64,000 bases of DNA from positions 62,001 through 126,000 of the forward strand of contig NZ_NFZV01000013.1 of assembly GCF_003399765.1 (NCBI RefSeq), given 5' to 3'. Positions 34,223 through 42,506 of this stretch are shown in pieces; the first letter of the stretch is position 1, and the number at the start of each line of letters is the position of its first letter. Source of the DNA: Alkalilimnicola ehrlichii (GTDB lineage Bacteria > Pseudomonadota > Gammaproteobacteria > Nitrococcales > AK92). The notes below the pieces were generated by a model. It was not told the DNA's origin and made no database searches. It worked only from the letters and a program-made list of their open reading frames with translations. Made by a program: the position numbers and the translations under genes.

Positions 34223-34255
34223 AAAACCGGCACGCCTTTGGGGCGTGCCGGTTTT
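34223..34255 (-). terminator. Terminator after the sulfite reductase operon
   Basis: A perfect 14-bp stem (34223-34236 with 34242-34255) with a five-base loop is flanked by A and T runs. It follows the DUF934 gene on the minus strand and lies upstream of the NDH-2 start, so it separates the two units. Confidence 0.88.
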
Positions 34256-34284
34256 GCAAGGGAAAGGTGTGTTTGCTTGAGTTC

Positions 34285-34779
34285 TCAGGCGGAGCGGCGA
34301 CGGCGCCAGACCGGCTCGTGGACGTCGGCAGCGGCCTGATAGATAACGTCGAAGTCTTTCAGTGCCTGCAAAGCCTGCTCGGGGTCGCGGTCCTCGCGTA
34401 CCTCGAACGCATTGAAACCGACGCGATGCATGTAAAACAGCTGATCGCGCAATACGTCGCCTACCGCGCGCAATTCGCCTCGATAGCCGTAGCGGTCGCG
34501 TAGCAATCGCGCATGCGAATAGCAGCGGCCATCCTTGAATGCGGGAAACTCCAAGGCAATCAGCGAGAATTTGTCGCGGTCTGCGGCGAGGTCTTCCGGC
34601 GCGACATCGCCCGTGGCCTGTACGCCGAGACGACCGTTGCGCTTAAGCAGGGTATCCGGCTCTTGCTGCCAGCGAGTCCAAGAGACGATGATGTCGCCTT
34701 CTGCAGGTAGGGCGGCGTCGTCAGCAACGTGAATCCAGCTATCCTCGACGATCGCGCCGTCTTTGATGATCTTACGCAT
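34285..34779 (-). CDS. DUF934 protein, partner of the sulfite reductase
   Basis: A 164-residue DUF934 protein. The core LIALEFPAFKDGRCYSHARLL followed by RGELRAVGDVLRDQLFYMHRVGFNAFE is diagnostic. DUF934 genes nearly always follow a CysI-type reductase in proteobacteria that assimilate sulfate, but the molecular role is unproven. It overlaps the reductase gene by eight bases, so translation is coupled. Confidence 0.9.
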   Translation of the reverse strand: MRKIIKDGAIVEDSWIHVADDAALPAEGDIIVSWTRWQQEPDTLLKRNGRLGVQATGDVAPEDLAADRDKFSLIALEFPAFKDGRCYSHARLLRDRYGYRGELRAVGDVLRDQLFYMHRVGFNAFEVREDRDPEQALQALKDFDVIYQAAADVHEPVWRRRRSA

Positions 34780-36424
34780 AGATTCGCTCCTTAAACGGCG
34801 TCAGACCGATCCGCCGGTAGGTGTCGAGGAAGGGCTCGCCTTCTTCGCGGTGCTCGGCATAGACTTTGAGAATGCGGCCGATTATGTCCGCAACCTCGTC
34901 CTTGCCCACCGCAGGGCCTACCCGGTCGCCAAGCGCCGCGTCGTTGCCGCTGGTGCCGCCAAGGGTGATCTGGTAGTACTCTACGCCTTTCTTGTCGACC
35001 CCTAGAATACCGATGTGGGCGACATGATGGTGTCCGCAGGCGTTCATGCAGCCCGACATGTTGATCCGTACCGGGCCGAGATCGTAGAGGTAGTCGAGAT
35101 CGTCGAACTTCTCGTTGATTTGCTCGGCAATACCGATCGAGCCGGCGTTAGCAAGACTACAGAAATCAAGCCCGGGGCAGCAAATCATATCGGTCACTGT
35201 GCCGATATTCGGCGTTGCCAGCCCTTGGGCCTTCAGCGCCTGCCATAATTCGTAGAGGTCTGCTTGTCGGACGTCGGCGAGAACCAAGTTCTGCGTGTGA
35301 CTGACGCGCGCTTCGCCGAAGCTGAAGCGATCGGCAAGCTCGGCGACGGCCTCCATTTGCTCGTCCGTCATGTCGCCGGGAGCACGGCCGGGCGCCTTGA
35401 GGGATACGAACACTGCTCGATAGCCGCGCTGTTTGTGAGGAAGCACGTTGTGAGCCAACCAGCGAGCGAAGTTAGGGTCTTCTTCTCGTTGCTGCTCGTG
35501 GCGCGTGTCGTCGGCCGCGTTAGCATCGTAATCGGGCAGCGTAAAGAACTGTTGCATCCGCTCGATGTCGGCGTTTTCCAATGTGAGAGCAGCGTCGTCG
35601 CGTAAATACTCCCACTCTTGTTCGACCTGCTTGGCAAAGATCTCCGGGCCGAGCGATTTGACCAGGATTTTAATACGCGATTTGTAAAGGTTATCGCGCC
35701 GGCCATACAGGTTGTAGACGCGAAGAATCGCTTCTAAGTACGAGAGCAGATGCCGTTTCGGCAGGAATTTGCGGATGACCGCGCCGATAATCGGGGTACG
35801 GCCGAGCCCGCCGCCGACCAGCACTTCGAAACCGACTTCGCCTTGCTCGTTACGCACCAGCTGCAAGCCGATATCGTGCACCTGAGTGGCCGCACGGTCC
35901 TTCTGGGAACCGCTCACCGCAATTTTGAACTTGCGCGGCAAATAGGAGAACTCCGGGTGCAGGGTTGCCCATTGACGAATGATCTCGCAGTAGGGGCGAG
36001 GGTCTTCGATCTCGTCGTCGGCAACGCCGGCTAAGTGGTCGGAGGAGATGTTGCGAATGCAGTTCCCGCTGGTTTGGATGGCGTGCATCTGCACTTCTGC
36101 CAGCTCGGCCAGTATGTCCGGCACTTTTTCCAGCGCCGGCCAGTTGTACTGGATGTTCTGTCGGGTCGTGAAGTGACCGTAACCCTTATCGTAGGTGCGA
36201 GCGATCCGCGCCAACCGGCGTAGTTGTTCGCTTGACAGCAGACCGTAGGGAATGGATACCCGTAGCATGGGTGCCCACCGTTGAATGTACAGTCCGTTCA
36301 TCAGCCTAAGCGGACGGAATTCTTCCTCGCTTAGCTCGCCGGCCAGAAAGCGCCGGGTTTGGTCACGGAACTGAGCCACGCGCTGGTCGACCAACGCCTG
36401 GTCATACTGATCGTATATATACAT
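34772..36424 (-). CDS. cysI: Sulfite/nitrite reductase hemoprotein (CysI type)
   Basis: This enzyme reduces sulfite to sulfide for cysteine synthesis, using siroheme and a 4Fe-4S cluster. The 550 residues have two ferredoxin-like half repeats (GYGHFTTRQNIQYNW, TSGNCIRNISSDH). The four cluster cysteines lie in MICCPGLDFCSLA and SGCMNACGHHH. No flavoprotein cysJ is adjacent, so electrons may come from ferredoxin. The assimilatory sulfite role is inferred from the DUF934 partner; a nitrite role is possible. Confidence 0.9.
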   Translation of the reverse strand: MYIYDQYDQALVDQRVAQFRDQTRRFLAGELSEEEFRPLRLMNGLYIQRWAPMLRVSIPYGLLSSEQLRRLARIARTYDKGYGHFTTRQNIQYNWPALEKVPDILAELAEVQMHAIQTSGNCIRNISSDHLAGVADDEIEDPRPYCEIIRQWATLHPEFSYLPRKFKIAVSGSQKDRAATQVHDIGLQLVRNEQGEVGFEVLVGGGLGRTPIIGAVIRKFLPKRHLLSYLEAILRVYNLYGRRDNLYKSRIKILVKSLGPEIFAKQVEQEWEYLRDDAALTLENADIERMQQFFTLPDYDANAADDTRHEQQREEDPNFARWLAHNVLPHKQRGYRAVFVSLKAPGRAPGDMTDEQMEAVAELADRFSFGEARVSHTQNLVLADVRQADLYELWQALKAQGLATPNIGTVTDMICCPGLDFCSLANAGSIGIAEQINEKFDDLDYLYDLGPVRINMSGCMNACGHHHVAHIGILGVDKKGVEYYQITLGGTSGNDAALGDRVGPAVGKDEVADIIGRILKVYAEHREEGEPFLDTYRRIGLTPFKERIYA

Positions 36425-36744
36425 TGCCTCTGCGTCCTCAGATCGTCGCAGTAAACAGGTGGTTATTCCATCAGCCTGCGAAAAATGTGCTGTCTCCCCG
36501 TTCAGCCGATTTTACGGGGTTTGGCGCAAACCGTAGCAATTTCCCTATATGCGCAAAAGTAATGTTTCGGCATATCAACATCGCAATGCGTTATAAGAAG
36601 GCGCTGTTGGCGAAGCGCCAGCGGTCGATTTCCTTGCTTGCGCTTGGCTAGGCGCCGTACCGACATCTGGAGGAGAGCGACCGCGAGCGGTGTCCGGCGA
36701 AAGTCTTGCCGACTTCGAGGCCGGATACCACTGGGGTGCGTAGT
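36425..36744. other. Upstream region of cysI (320 bases)
   Basis: No gene seen. It must contain the cysI promoter on the minus strand; AT-rich DNA lies at 36540-36600, but I cannot fix the boxes. A 6-bp hairpin near 36601-36622 (GGCGCT facing AGCGCC) may help end the transcript of the next gene on the minus strand. Confidence 0.35.
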
Positions 36745-37234
36745 CTACCATCGGAATTTGTCGAATAGTTCAGGATGAGCCCAGTTTCTACTGTTCAGCC
36801 AATCGGGCGTGGTTTTATACGTTGCGATATCGAACTGAAATAGCTCCACCGGCCCGGTCGGCCCCGTGCAGCGCAGATACCGCTGAAGCCGAGGCCGATC
36901 ATGTCGCGATGATGCCAATTTTCTTGTGCAACCGGTAGAACGGCGAGAATCTGGCGTGCGTAAATGTCGCGCAGGCCGGCAATCAGACGCGAAATGTCCG
37001 ACCGAGTCGCGTCTTCGAACAGGCCATCGAGCAGGGCGAGATCGTACTGGCCCAGGTCTGCAATGGCATCAGTCGCTGTGTCGGGGGCGAGTGCTTCGAG
37101 CCGGCAGTGGGGATGCTCTGCCCGATAAACGGCAGCCAGTTGTTGCGCGCGTTCGCCTACAGCGAGTAACGAAGTCGGTGCGACGTCCTTCAGCAACTCA
37201 AGGGCAACGTGGCGATAGTCGGGGGGGTATCCAT
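36745..37234 (-). CDS. Small conserved hypothetical protein, apparent frameshifts (possibly DUF6231)
   Basis: The middle part reads DVAPTSLLAVGERAQQLAAV and LGQYDLALLDGLFEDA, like a degenerate methyltransferase-type Rossmann fold. As read, the end is out of frame. Adding one base at 36884 (T to TT) continues into FDIATYKTTPDWLNSRNWAH and stops at 36745. At the start, extending the seven-G run at 37221-37227 by one base gives an ATG at 37234. Without that change the first start is TTG 37196. I recall similar genes in Pseudomonas and relatives (DUF6231), but the family call is uncertain and the function is unknown. Confidence 0.55.
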
Positions 37235-37475
37235 TCAGGTAATCTCGTATTAAAGAGTGGCCAATCGCTTTTCCGGCAAACCGAAAGATGAGCGGCCACT
37301 ATAGTGCTGATGAGTAACTACGAATCCGTCACGGTTCGGCGGAAAGCTATATGACACGCTATGTTGCCAGCTTATGTAAAGGCGGATAGCATGGCTTTCA
37401 TTAGCAAATAATTAAGGAGCGGCACGGATCGCGACGTGGCGTCAGGAAGATTACCCCCTCCTATTATTATAAATA

Positions 37476-37515
37476 GTTAAGAAATTACTGATTAGTCGTT
37501 TAGTGGTTTCTTAAC
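37476..37515. promoter_or_regulatory. 9-bp inverted repeat upstream of the MSHA operon
   Basis: GTTAAGAAA (37476-37484) and TTTCTTAAC (37507-37515) are exact inverted copies 22 bases apart, in an AT-rich stretch (37460-37530) ending 23 bases before mshI. The spacing of about three helical turns centre to centre fits a dimeric regulator site; a transcript hairpin is the alternative. The rest of 37235-37538 shows nothing else. Confidence 0.5.
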
Positions 37516-37538
37516 ATTCACGAAATAATGCGATCAAT

Positions 37539-38480
37539 GTGGTGGTTGCTCTGTTTGCACGTCTGCGAAATCGACAGCGGGCGGACGGTTTGCTTGGTGT
37601 CTCGTTGGACGAACGAGGCGTTGCGCTTGCGCGTCTCCGACGGGATGGCCGGCTAAGTCGGTTCGATTTGCTGTCTTACCAAACGGTGACCGGCGCTGAG
37701 GGTTGGCGCGATGCGTTGACTGCCCAGGTCGAGCGTTACGGTTTGACCGGAGGCTCATGCGTTTGTGTGCCGCCGGTATCCCATTATCAGCTAAACCAAG
37801 TCGAAGCACCGTCGGTAGCGGCGGAGGAAATGCGCAGCGCCGTGCGGTGGCGGTTGAAGGAGTTGATCGATTACCCGGTTGACGAGGCGGTTGTCGATAC
37901 TTTCGAGGTTCCGGCTGCGCGAGGCCAGGCAAATAACAGTAGGCTGTTTGCGGTATCGGCGCATAGGCCGGTGCTTGAGGCGACCATCGATACGGTTCAA
38001 GCAAGCGGTCTGCAACTGCGAGCGATCGATATTCCGGAATTAGTACTGCGAAATCTGGCAGCGGAAGTGCCGGAGCAGGGCGGGGGCGTGGCTTTGGTGA
38101 CGTTGCGCGAAAGTAGCGGCCTGATCACGATCAGCCGGGGCGAGACCTTGTTCTTGGCCCGTGGGCTGGATTTTGGCGTCCAGCAACTGCTGGACGGCCC
38201 TGCGGCGATTCGAGAAACCTTGCTGCTGGAGATACAGCGTTCGCTGGATTACTACGAAAGCCAGCTTACCTCGGTACCGCCTTCCCGCATTTTATTCGCG
38301 CCCATGCTCGGCGAGCGCGAACCGCTTCTCGATTACCTCAATACACAGGTGGGGGTGCCCACCTATGGGTTGGATTGCGAGCAAATTATCGATCTTGAGG
38401 AGCCCTGCGACCAGGTAGCGCAAGCTTACGCATTATTGGCTGTCGGTGCCGCTTTAAGAGGGAAAGGAGAGGCGGTATGA
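37539..38480 (+). CDS. mshI: MSHA biogenesis protein MshI (PilM-like)
   Basis: First gene of the type IVa (MSHA-type) pilus operon. The 313 residues form an actin-like PilM/GspL cytoplasmic fold: LLGVSLDERGVALARL at the N-terminus, VRWRLKELIDYPVDEAVVD, then QRSLDYYESQL. It should link the cytoplasmic side to the PilN-like membrane protein made by the next gene. It starts with GTG 37539 (GTG 37542 also possible) and overlaps the next gene by four bases. Confidence 0.88.
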   Translation: MVVALFARLRNRQRADGLLGVSLDERGVALARLRRDGRLSRFDLLSYQTVTGAEGWRDALTAQVERYGLTGGSCVCVPPVSHYQLNQVEAPSVAAEEMRSAVRWRLKELIDYPVDEAVVDTFEVPAARGQANNSRLFAVSAHRPVLEATIDTVQASGLQLRAIDIPELVLRNLAAEVPEQGGGVALVTLRESSGLITISRGETLFLARGLDFGVQQLLDGPAAIRETLLLEIQRSLDYYESQLTSVPPSRILFAPMLGEREPLLDYLNTQVGVPTYGLDCEQIIDLEEPCDQVAQAYALLAVGAALRGKGEAV

Positions 38481-39070
38481 GGCAGCAGATCAATCTGTTC
38501 CAACCGCAGCGGCAGCGACACGGTGTTTGGTTATCGGCTCACAGCCTTGCGTGGGGCAGCGGCCTGTTGGTGCTGGGGTTGGCGTTGGCATCCTCGCTTT
38601 TTTGGTGGGGCGAGCAACGCGAGCTACGCGAGCTTGCAGGTATGCGCGTCGAGCATGCCGACCGGAGCGGTGAGGCGGTTGCGTTGCAACGGCAACTCGA
38701 AGAACGGAGGGCTGATTCCGCCGTTCAGATCGAGCTAGATCGTTTAGAAGCCGAGTTGGCCGCTAAACGTCGCTTTCTACACAGCTTCGATCCTTTGGAG
38801 GGGGCGCAAGGACAAGGTTTTGCCGATGTGCTCAGCGGTCTTGCGCAAGGCCGGGTCGAAGGCGTCTGGCTGCGAGAGATTCGTATAACGCGTCGAGGCG
38901 AGTTGCGTTTCGAGGGAAGTGCGACCGATCCGGCGCTGGTGCCCCGATTCGTCGATGCGCTAGGGCAGCAGTCGGCGTTTCAGGGGCGCGATTTTCGCCA
39001 TCTGCGTATTGAGCGTATGGAAAACGCCAGGCAGGTCGATTTCAGCTTGCAGACACGGGGCGAGCGATGA
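38477..39070 (+). CDS. PilN-domain pilus assembly protein
   Basis: A 197-residue bitopic protein. The QQINLFQP motif at the N-terminus is the PilM-binding peptide of PilN proteins. One membrane helix follows (residues about 25-45), then a coiled coil and a small periplasmic ferredoxin-like domain (VEGVWLREIRI). It overlaps mshI and mshJ by four bases each. In MSHA clusters this gene lies between mshI and mshJ and is often only labelled a PilN-domain protein. Confidence 0.87.
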   Translation: MRQQINLFQPQRQRHGVWLSAHSLAWGSGLLVLGLALASSLFWWGEQRELRELAGMRVEHADRSGEAVALQRQLEERRADSAVQIELDRLEAELAAKRRFLHSFDPLEGAQGQGFADVLSGLAQGRVEGVWLREIRITRRGELRFEGSATDPALVPRFVDALGQQSAFQGRDFRHLRIERMENARQVDFSLQTRGER

Positions 39071-39708
39071 AGCGAAGTTGGCAGGCATTAGAACAACGTA
39101 TCGAGCAGCTATCGACCCGGGAGCGCCTGCTGGTAGGGCTTGCCTTAGTAACCTTGCTGCTGGGGGTATGGGTCATTGTTTTCTTTACGCCTTACGAAGC
39201 ACGGAGCGAAGCGCGTCACATCGAGATGGAGCGCTTGACGAAGGATTTGTCGGCCTTGGAAAGCAAGTTGGCCCGGCTGCGGCAGTCTGTTGCCGACGAT
39301 CCGCATGAGGCCTTGCAGCGGGAGCTGATTAACGTGCAACGGCGTCTGGCAGACGTCGAGGCGGACCTGCAAGCGCGGGCGGGCGGATTTGTTACGCCGC
39401 GGGAGATGTCCGGTGTGCTGCGAGATGTGCTGCATGCCCAGCCTGGGTTGACCTTACTGCGGCTGGAGAGCACCGGCGCGGAACCGCTTGCCACGGTTGG
39501 CGGGTATGCGCCGGTTTATCGGCACGGTTTGGTGCTGGAGTTTCGGGGCGATTACCGGAGCACATTACGGTACTTGGAAGCGCTCGAGTCCTTACCTTGG
39601 AGTTTCTTCTGGGAAGAGTTGGATTACCGCCTGGAACAGCATCCGGAGGCCGTTGTTCGGCTTCGCATCGGTACCCTTAGCGGACATGAGGAGTGGCTCG
39701 GTGTTTAA
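39067..39708 (+). CDS. mshJ: MSHA biogenesis protein MshJ (PilO-like)
   Basis: A 213-residue bitopic protein. A membrane helix at about residues 20-42 is followed by a coiled coil and a PilO-type periplasmic domain (YRSTLRYLEALESLPWSFFWEELDY). With the PilN-like protein it forms the inner-membrane alignment platform. It overlaps both neighbours by a few bases. Confidence 0.87.
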   Translation: MKRSWQALEQRIEQLSTRERLLVGLALVTLLLGVWVIVFFTPYEARSEARHIEMERLTKDLSALESKLARLRQSVADDPHEALQRELINVQRRLADVEADLQARAGGFVTPREMSGVLRDVLHAQPGLTLLRLESTGAEPLATVGGYAPVYRHGLVLEFRGDYRSTLRYLEALESLPWSFFWEELDYRLEQHPEAVVRLRIGTLSGHEEWLGV

Positions 39709-40048
39709 ACGATTGGCGGTAATGGGTTTGCTGTTGCTGGGGAGTGCGGCGTCAGCGGACTGGGCCGATCCTACGCAGCCGCCGGCACACCTGCATGGGC
39801 AAGCGCCGGAGCGCGCGAGCGACACCGCTCCGGCGTTGCGCCTGACCTCGATTATTCATGGGAGCGAACGTCGCTTGGCGCGTATTAACGACCAGTGGGT
39901 GCGGGAGGGTGATCGAGTGGAAGGTGTGGAGGTGCTTGCTATCGGTACCCGCACCGTTCGCATCCGCCACGGCGGTCACCAAGTGCAGCTTTCTTTGCTG
40001 GGCGTGGAAATACAAAAGCGAGCCGTGACGGACTCGCACGATCAGTGA
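39701..40048 (+). CDS. mshK: MSHA biogenesis protein MshK (PilP-like)
   Basis: A 115-residue periplasmic protein. The signal peptide ends in SAASA, followed by [14 protein letters not shown], the start of PilP/MshK-type proteins that bridge the platform to the secretin. GTG 39701 has GAGGAG seven bases upstream, which favours it over ATG 39686. It overlaps mshJ by eight bases. Confidence 0.82.
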   Translation: MFKRLAVMGLLLLGSAASADWADPTQPPAHLHGQAPERASDTAPALRLTSIIHGSERRLARINDQWVREGDRVEGVEVLAIGTRTVRIRHGGHQVQLSLLGVEIQKRAVTDSHDQ

Positions 40049-40059
40049 GTAAAGAGAGA

Positions 40060-41721
40060 ATGAAGCTGAAATCAGCGCTGATTAGCCTCGTTGCCGGGAG
40101 CATGGTTGCCGGCTGTGCGACGACGGAGGCGCCGCCGCACGTTTCCGACTCGGCGTCGAGTCAGACGCTGCCCGAGGCGGCGGCACGACAGCAGCCCGAA
40201 CAGGCAGAGGTGCCCGCTGTCGTGCACGAAGCGCTGTTGCCAGCCCAACTCAATACGCCCCTCCAGGCGAGGGAGGTATCGCCTCGCTTCGATATTGCGG
40301 TTAGCGACGTGCCTGCGCGGGAGTTTTTCATGGGGTTGGTCGACGGTACGCCGTATAACATGGTGGTGCATCCCTCCGTCGAGGGGGAGGTTTCGCTCAC
40401 TTTACGCGGTGTGACGGTGGCGGAAACGATGGCGATCGTTAGAGAGGTGTACGGTTACGAGTATCGCCGCAACGACATTGGCTATCTGGTGCTGCCGAGC
40501 GAAGCGCAAACACGCATTTTCCATGTCGATTACTTGAACGTGAAACGTTCCGGCCGTTCCGAAACCCGTATTAGTGGCGGCCAAGTCAGCGACCAAGGCG
40601 GAACGGGACGGGAGCAGGAGCGCAACTCGGTGCGGCAATCCGGCGCCGGAACCCGGATCGAGACCGAGTCGGCTTCGGACTATTGGAGCGAATTGCGAGT
40701 GTCTTTGCAGGTGCTGGCCAAAGGAGATCCGGACGCTTCTATCGTGGTCAGTCCGCAAGCGGGCATTGTGGTAGCGCGTGGGCGCCCGGGCACCTTGCGC
40801 CAGGTGGAAGAGTACATCGAAGCGAGCCAGGGTAATCTTCAGCGGCAGGTAGTGCTGGAGGCGCAAATTCTAGAAGTGGTGCTGAGCGAAGGCCATCAAG
40901 CAGGTATCAATTGGTCGGGCTTGATGACTGCCGGGCGCAACGACCGTATTCAGATCAGTCAGACCGGCGGCGGCAATCTTAATCCGGGCAACGGAGAGGC
41001 CGGCTTCGATCGCTCCAGCGGCTCGCGCTCGTTATTGGGAGACGTCGGTACCAGCACCTTCGGCGGTGTCTTCGGTGTGGCGGTGGGCTTGCGGGATTTC
41101 GGAGCGTTCATAGAGTTGCTGGAAACCCAAGGCGAAGTCCAGGTTCTGTCGAGCCCGCGGGTGTCGACGGTCAATAATCAAAAGGCCGTTATCAAAGTCG
41201 GTAGCGACGAATTCTTCGTAACCGACATCGCCAGCGATACGACGCTAGTAGGGTCGGGCGCAGCGATAGGCTCGGATATTACCCTGACACCTTTTTTCTC
41301 GGGAATTGCACTGAATGTTACGCCCCAAATTGGGCGCGACGGCTTCGTCACCTTGCACGTTCATCCGTCGGTTAGCGAAGTGCAGGATCAGACCAAGGAG
41401 ATCACCGTCGGCGACAGAACGCAGAGTCTGCCTCTGGCCTTTAGTACCATCCGCGAATCCGACAGCATCGTCCGCGCGCGAAGCGGGCAAATGGTGGTTA
41501 TCGGTGGTCTGATGCAGACGCGCGAGATCGAGCGGCGGGCGAGTACGCCGCTGCTTGGTCAGTTGCCGCTCATCGGCGGTTTGTTCCGACATAGTTCGCA
41601 AAGCACGGTGAAAAGCGAATTGGTGATTCTGCTACGGCCGATGGTCGTCGAAGACGACACCTGGGATCAGCTGCGCAGCGAGCATAGGCAGCGCCTGCGA
41701 AGCCTTCAGCATCATCGATAA
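40060..41721 (+). CDS. mshL: MSHA pilus secretin MshL
   Basis: The outer-membrane secretin for pilus extrusion, about 553 residues. The signal peptide ends in the lipobox VAGC, so it is a lipoprotein. An N-terminal short secretin domain ([19 protein letters not shown]) precedes N-domains and the C-terminal secretin barrel ([50 protein letters not shown]). A Gln/Gly-rich insertion lies at about residues 175-215. ATG 40060 is preferred; GTG 40045 overlaps the mshK stop and is possible. Confidence 0.94.
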   Translation: MKLKSALISLVAGSMVAGCATTEAPPHVSDSASSQTLPEAAARQQPEQAEVPAVVHEALLPAQLNTPLQAREVSPRFDIAVSDVPAREFFMGLVDGTPYNMVVHPSVEGEVSLTLRGVTVAETMAIVREVYGYEYRRNDIGYLVLPSEAQTRIFHVDYLNVKRSGRSETRISGGQVSDQGGTGREQERNSVRQSGAGTRIETESASDYWSELRVSLQVLAKGDPDASIVVSPQAGIVVARGRPGTLRQVEEYIEASQGNLQRQVVLEAQILEVVLSEGHQAGINWSGLMTAGRNDRIQISQTGGGNLNPGNGEAGFDRSSGSRSLLGDVGTSTFGGVFGVAVGLRDFGAFIELLETQGEVQVLSSPRVSTVNNQKAVIKVGSDEFFVTDIASDTTLVGSGAAIGSDITLTPFFSGIALNVTPQIGRDGFVTLHVHPSVSEVQDQTKEITVGDRTQSLPLAFSTIRESDSIVRARSGQMVVIGGLMQTREIERRASTPLLGQLPLIGGLFRHSSQSTVKSELVILLRPMVVEDDTWDQLRSEHRQRLRSLQHHR

Positions 41722-41730
41722 CAGGCCGTT

Positions 41731-42453
41731 GTGAGTTTGGTTAATGACGTTCTGAACGATCGGCAGCGGCGGCGGGCGATGCCTTTGTTATTGCTTGCGG
41801 CTGTCCTGGCGGGTTTATGCTGGCAAGCCGCTTTTGCCGGCGCAATCCAGGGCTTTCAGCGCACAAATCCGAGTCCGGAGGCCGTTGGTCGGTATACCTT
41901 GCATCGAGAGCTGGTACGCGCCCAGGCAAGCATTGCCGCGGGGCGCCCGGCGGCCGGGGTCGAACGATTACAGATGCTGCTTGCCGAAGCGCCGGAATAC
42001 CATCCGGCGCGCGAGTATTTGATTGCCTTATTAATTGAAGCGGGCGAGCGCGAGTGGGTGCTGGATGAGCTGCGGCTGGCCAGCGAGCGCTGGCCGGAGC
42101 ATAGCCGTTATGCCCTATGGCATGCCCGTTTCCTGCTAGAGGCGGGCAATGCCGCGGGTGCGATTCGCTTACTCGAAACCGCACCGCCAAGCGATTTGAG
42201 CGACGGCGAATATCGCGCCTTGCTTGCCGCCGCATATCAGCGCGAGGGGCGCTATGCGCAGGCGCTGAGTGCCTACCGGGCATTGACGATCAGCGAGCCG
42301 GACCACGGACCTTGGTGGCTTGGGCTTGCCTTAGCGGCGGAAGGGGCCGGTCATGTCGAGAAGGCCGAACAGGCTTACCGGCGAGTTGTCGCGGATGGCA
42401 GGCTTAATACCGAGTTAAGGCGCTTTGCCGAGCAGCGGCTGAATAGTCTTTAG
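41731..42453 (+). CDS. mshN: MSHA biogenesis protein MshN (TPR protein)
   Basis: A 240-residue TPR protein. The N-terminus SLVNDVLNDRQRR matches MshN, followed by one membrane helix and several degenerate TPRs (EYRALLAAAYQREGRYAQAL, GLALAAEGAGHVEKAEQAYR). It starts with GTG 41731, ten bases after mshL. In Vibrio, mshM lies between mshL and mshN; here there is no room for it. Confidence 0.85.
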   Translation: MSLVNDVLNDRQRRRAMPLLLLAAVLAGLCWQAAFAGAIQGFQRTNPSPEAVGRYTLHRELVRAQASIAAGRPAAGVERLQMLLAEAPEYHPAREYLIALLIEAGEREWVLDELRLASERWPEHSRYALWHARFLLEAGNAAGAIRLLETAPPSDLSDGEYRALLAAAYQREGRYAQALSAYRALTISEPDHGPWWLGLALAAEGAGHVEKAEQAYRRVVADGRLNTELRRFAEQRLNSL

Positions 42454-42506
42454 GAAACGCCGGCGCTTTACGCGTTTTCTGCCGAGTTACGGATGCGGTT
42501 GACAGT

